Below, in pieces: positions 63,786-64,000 of a stretch of 64,000 nt of DNA. Positions within the stretch are counted from its first letter, which is position 1, and the number at the start of each line of letters is the position of its first letter. The position numbers and the translations under genes are program-made. The notes under the pieces are model-generated. The model was given only the letters and a program-made list of their open reading frames with translations, ran no database searches and was not told the origin of the DNA. Origin of the DNA: Paenibacillus taichungensis (GTDB lineage: Bacteria > Bacillota > Bacilli > Paenibacillales > Paenibacillaceae); assembly GCF_003287275.1 (NCBI RefSeq), contig NZ_QEVW01000009.1:62001-126000 (forward strand), in the 5' to 3' direction.

Positions 63786-64000
63786 ATGTTTATGGGGGAG
63801 TTCCAACATAGCATTGATGACAAGGGTCGGGTTATTATTCCGGCTAAATTCCGCGAATCTCTGGGACCGTCTTTCGTTGTCACACGGGGTTTGGACCAGT
63901 GTCTTTTCGTGTACCCCATGGAGGAGTGGGGGGTCATGGAACAGAAGCTCAAAGCACTGCCATTGATGAAATCTGATGCACGTGCGTTTACCCGTTTTTT
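63786..64000 (+). CDS. mraZ: MraZ, transcriptional repressor of the division/cell-wall cluster (3' end outside window)
   Basis: 71 codons visible of about 140-150. ATG 63786 after GAGGAG gives [20 protein letters not shown], the SpoVT/AbrB-like first half, then [20 protein letters not shown]; the frame is open to the window end. MraZ forms a ring that binds the repeat operator just upstream and represses the dcw cluster (mraW, ftsL, pbp genes follow in relatives). The long gap 63511-63785 holds the ahcY terminator and this promoter. Confidence 0.95.
   Translation, partial: MFMGEFQHSIDDKGRVIIPAKFRESLGPSFVVTRGLDQCLFVYPMEEWGVMEQKLKALPLMKSDARAFTRF

Noticed and set aside
1..64000. CRISPR arrays, tRNA genes, insertion sequences, prophage or transposase genes
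   Set aside because: I looked for spaced direct repeats, tRNA-like sequences ending in CCA, and transposase, integrase or phage motifs on both strands and saw none; this is by eye and could miss degenerate remnants.

Overview
The window is about 64 kb of chromosome from an endospore-forming member of the Bacillota, most like Paenibacillus or a close relative (Bacillales). The evidence is the gene order, which repeats several conserved Bacillus blocks; the spore-associated genes (YqfC, YqfD, a CotD-like coat protein, a YhcN/YlaJ lipoprotein, an RsfA-type regulator); bacillithiol synthesis (BshC); strong GGAGG ribosome sites; and base composition near 50% GC. It is mostly core genome. I see no phage, insertion sequence, CRISPR array or tRNA gene.

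Layout. (1) 1-6000: the 3' end of addA, then sbcD-sbcC (double-strand break repair). (2) 6000-7400: a candidate structured RNA, a small hypothetical gene and a HIT-family gene. (3) 7475-29273: a long co-directional block in the Bacillus subtilis order: rpsU-yqeY, nfeD-floA-yqfB-like (behind a sequence matching a sigma-W promoter), yqfC-yqfD-phoH-pgpH-ybeY-dgkA-cdd-era-yqzL-recO, a T-box with glyQ-glyS, yqxD, dnaG-rpoD, trmK and the Nif3-like gene. (4) 29353-29761: an RNase P RNA that reads as type A rather than the type B of Bacillus. (5) 30000-42800: a mixed stretch with a divergent aminotransferase/MocR-regulator pair, a coat protein, a membrane-anchored subtilase, small DUF proteins, a lytic transglycosylase, cysteine desulfurase-thiI, two divergent TerC proteins and a small membrane protein. 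(6) 42800-49300: typA-ylaH, an LCP ligase, a flavin-binding-type protein, YhcN/YlaJ and a PIN-PhoH protein. (7) 49500-54730: a secreted solute-binding-like protein converging on a secreted coiled-coil protein, a DUF2626 gene, an RsfA regulator, panE and a DUF3397 gene. (8) 54883-60412: an oligopeptide ABC transporter with its two ATPases fused. (9) 60568-64000: bshC, ahcY and the start of mraZ, which opens the division and cell-wall cluster; its upstream region carries the 10-bp-periodic repeats expected of a MraZ operator.

The most unusual signals are non-coding. They are a compact three-way-junction RNA candidate downstream of sbcC, a pair of about 110-bp palindromic elements (17549 and 44883) whose core is conserved while outer and apical stems differ in sequence but keep pairing, the type A RNase P RNA, and a perfect inverted-repeat operator between the MocR regulator and its divergent aminotransferase gene. 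Within sbcC, a very GC-rich, alanine-rich segment surrounds the zinc hook. I did not find a clearly new multi-gene system.
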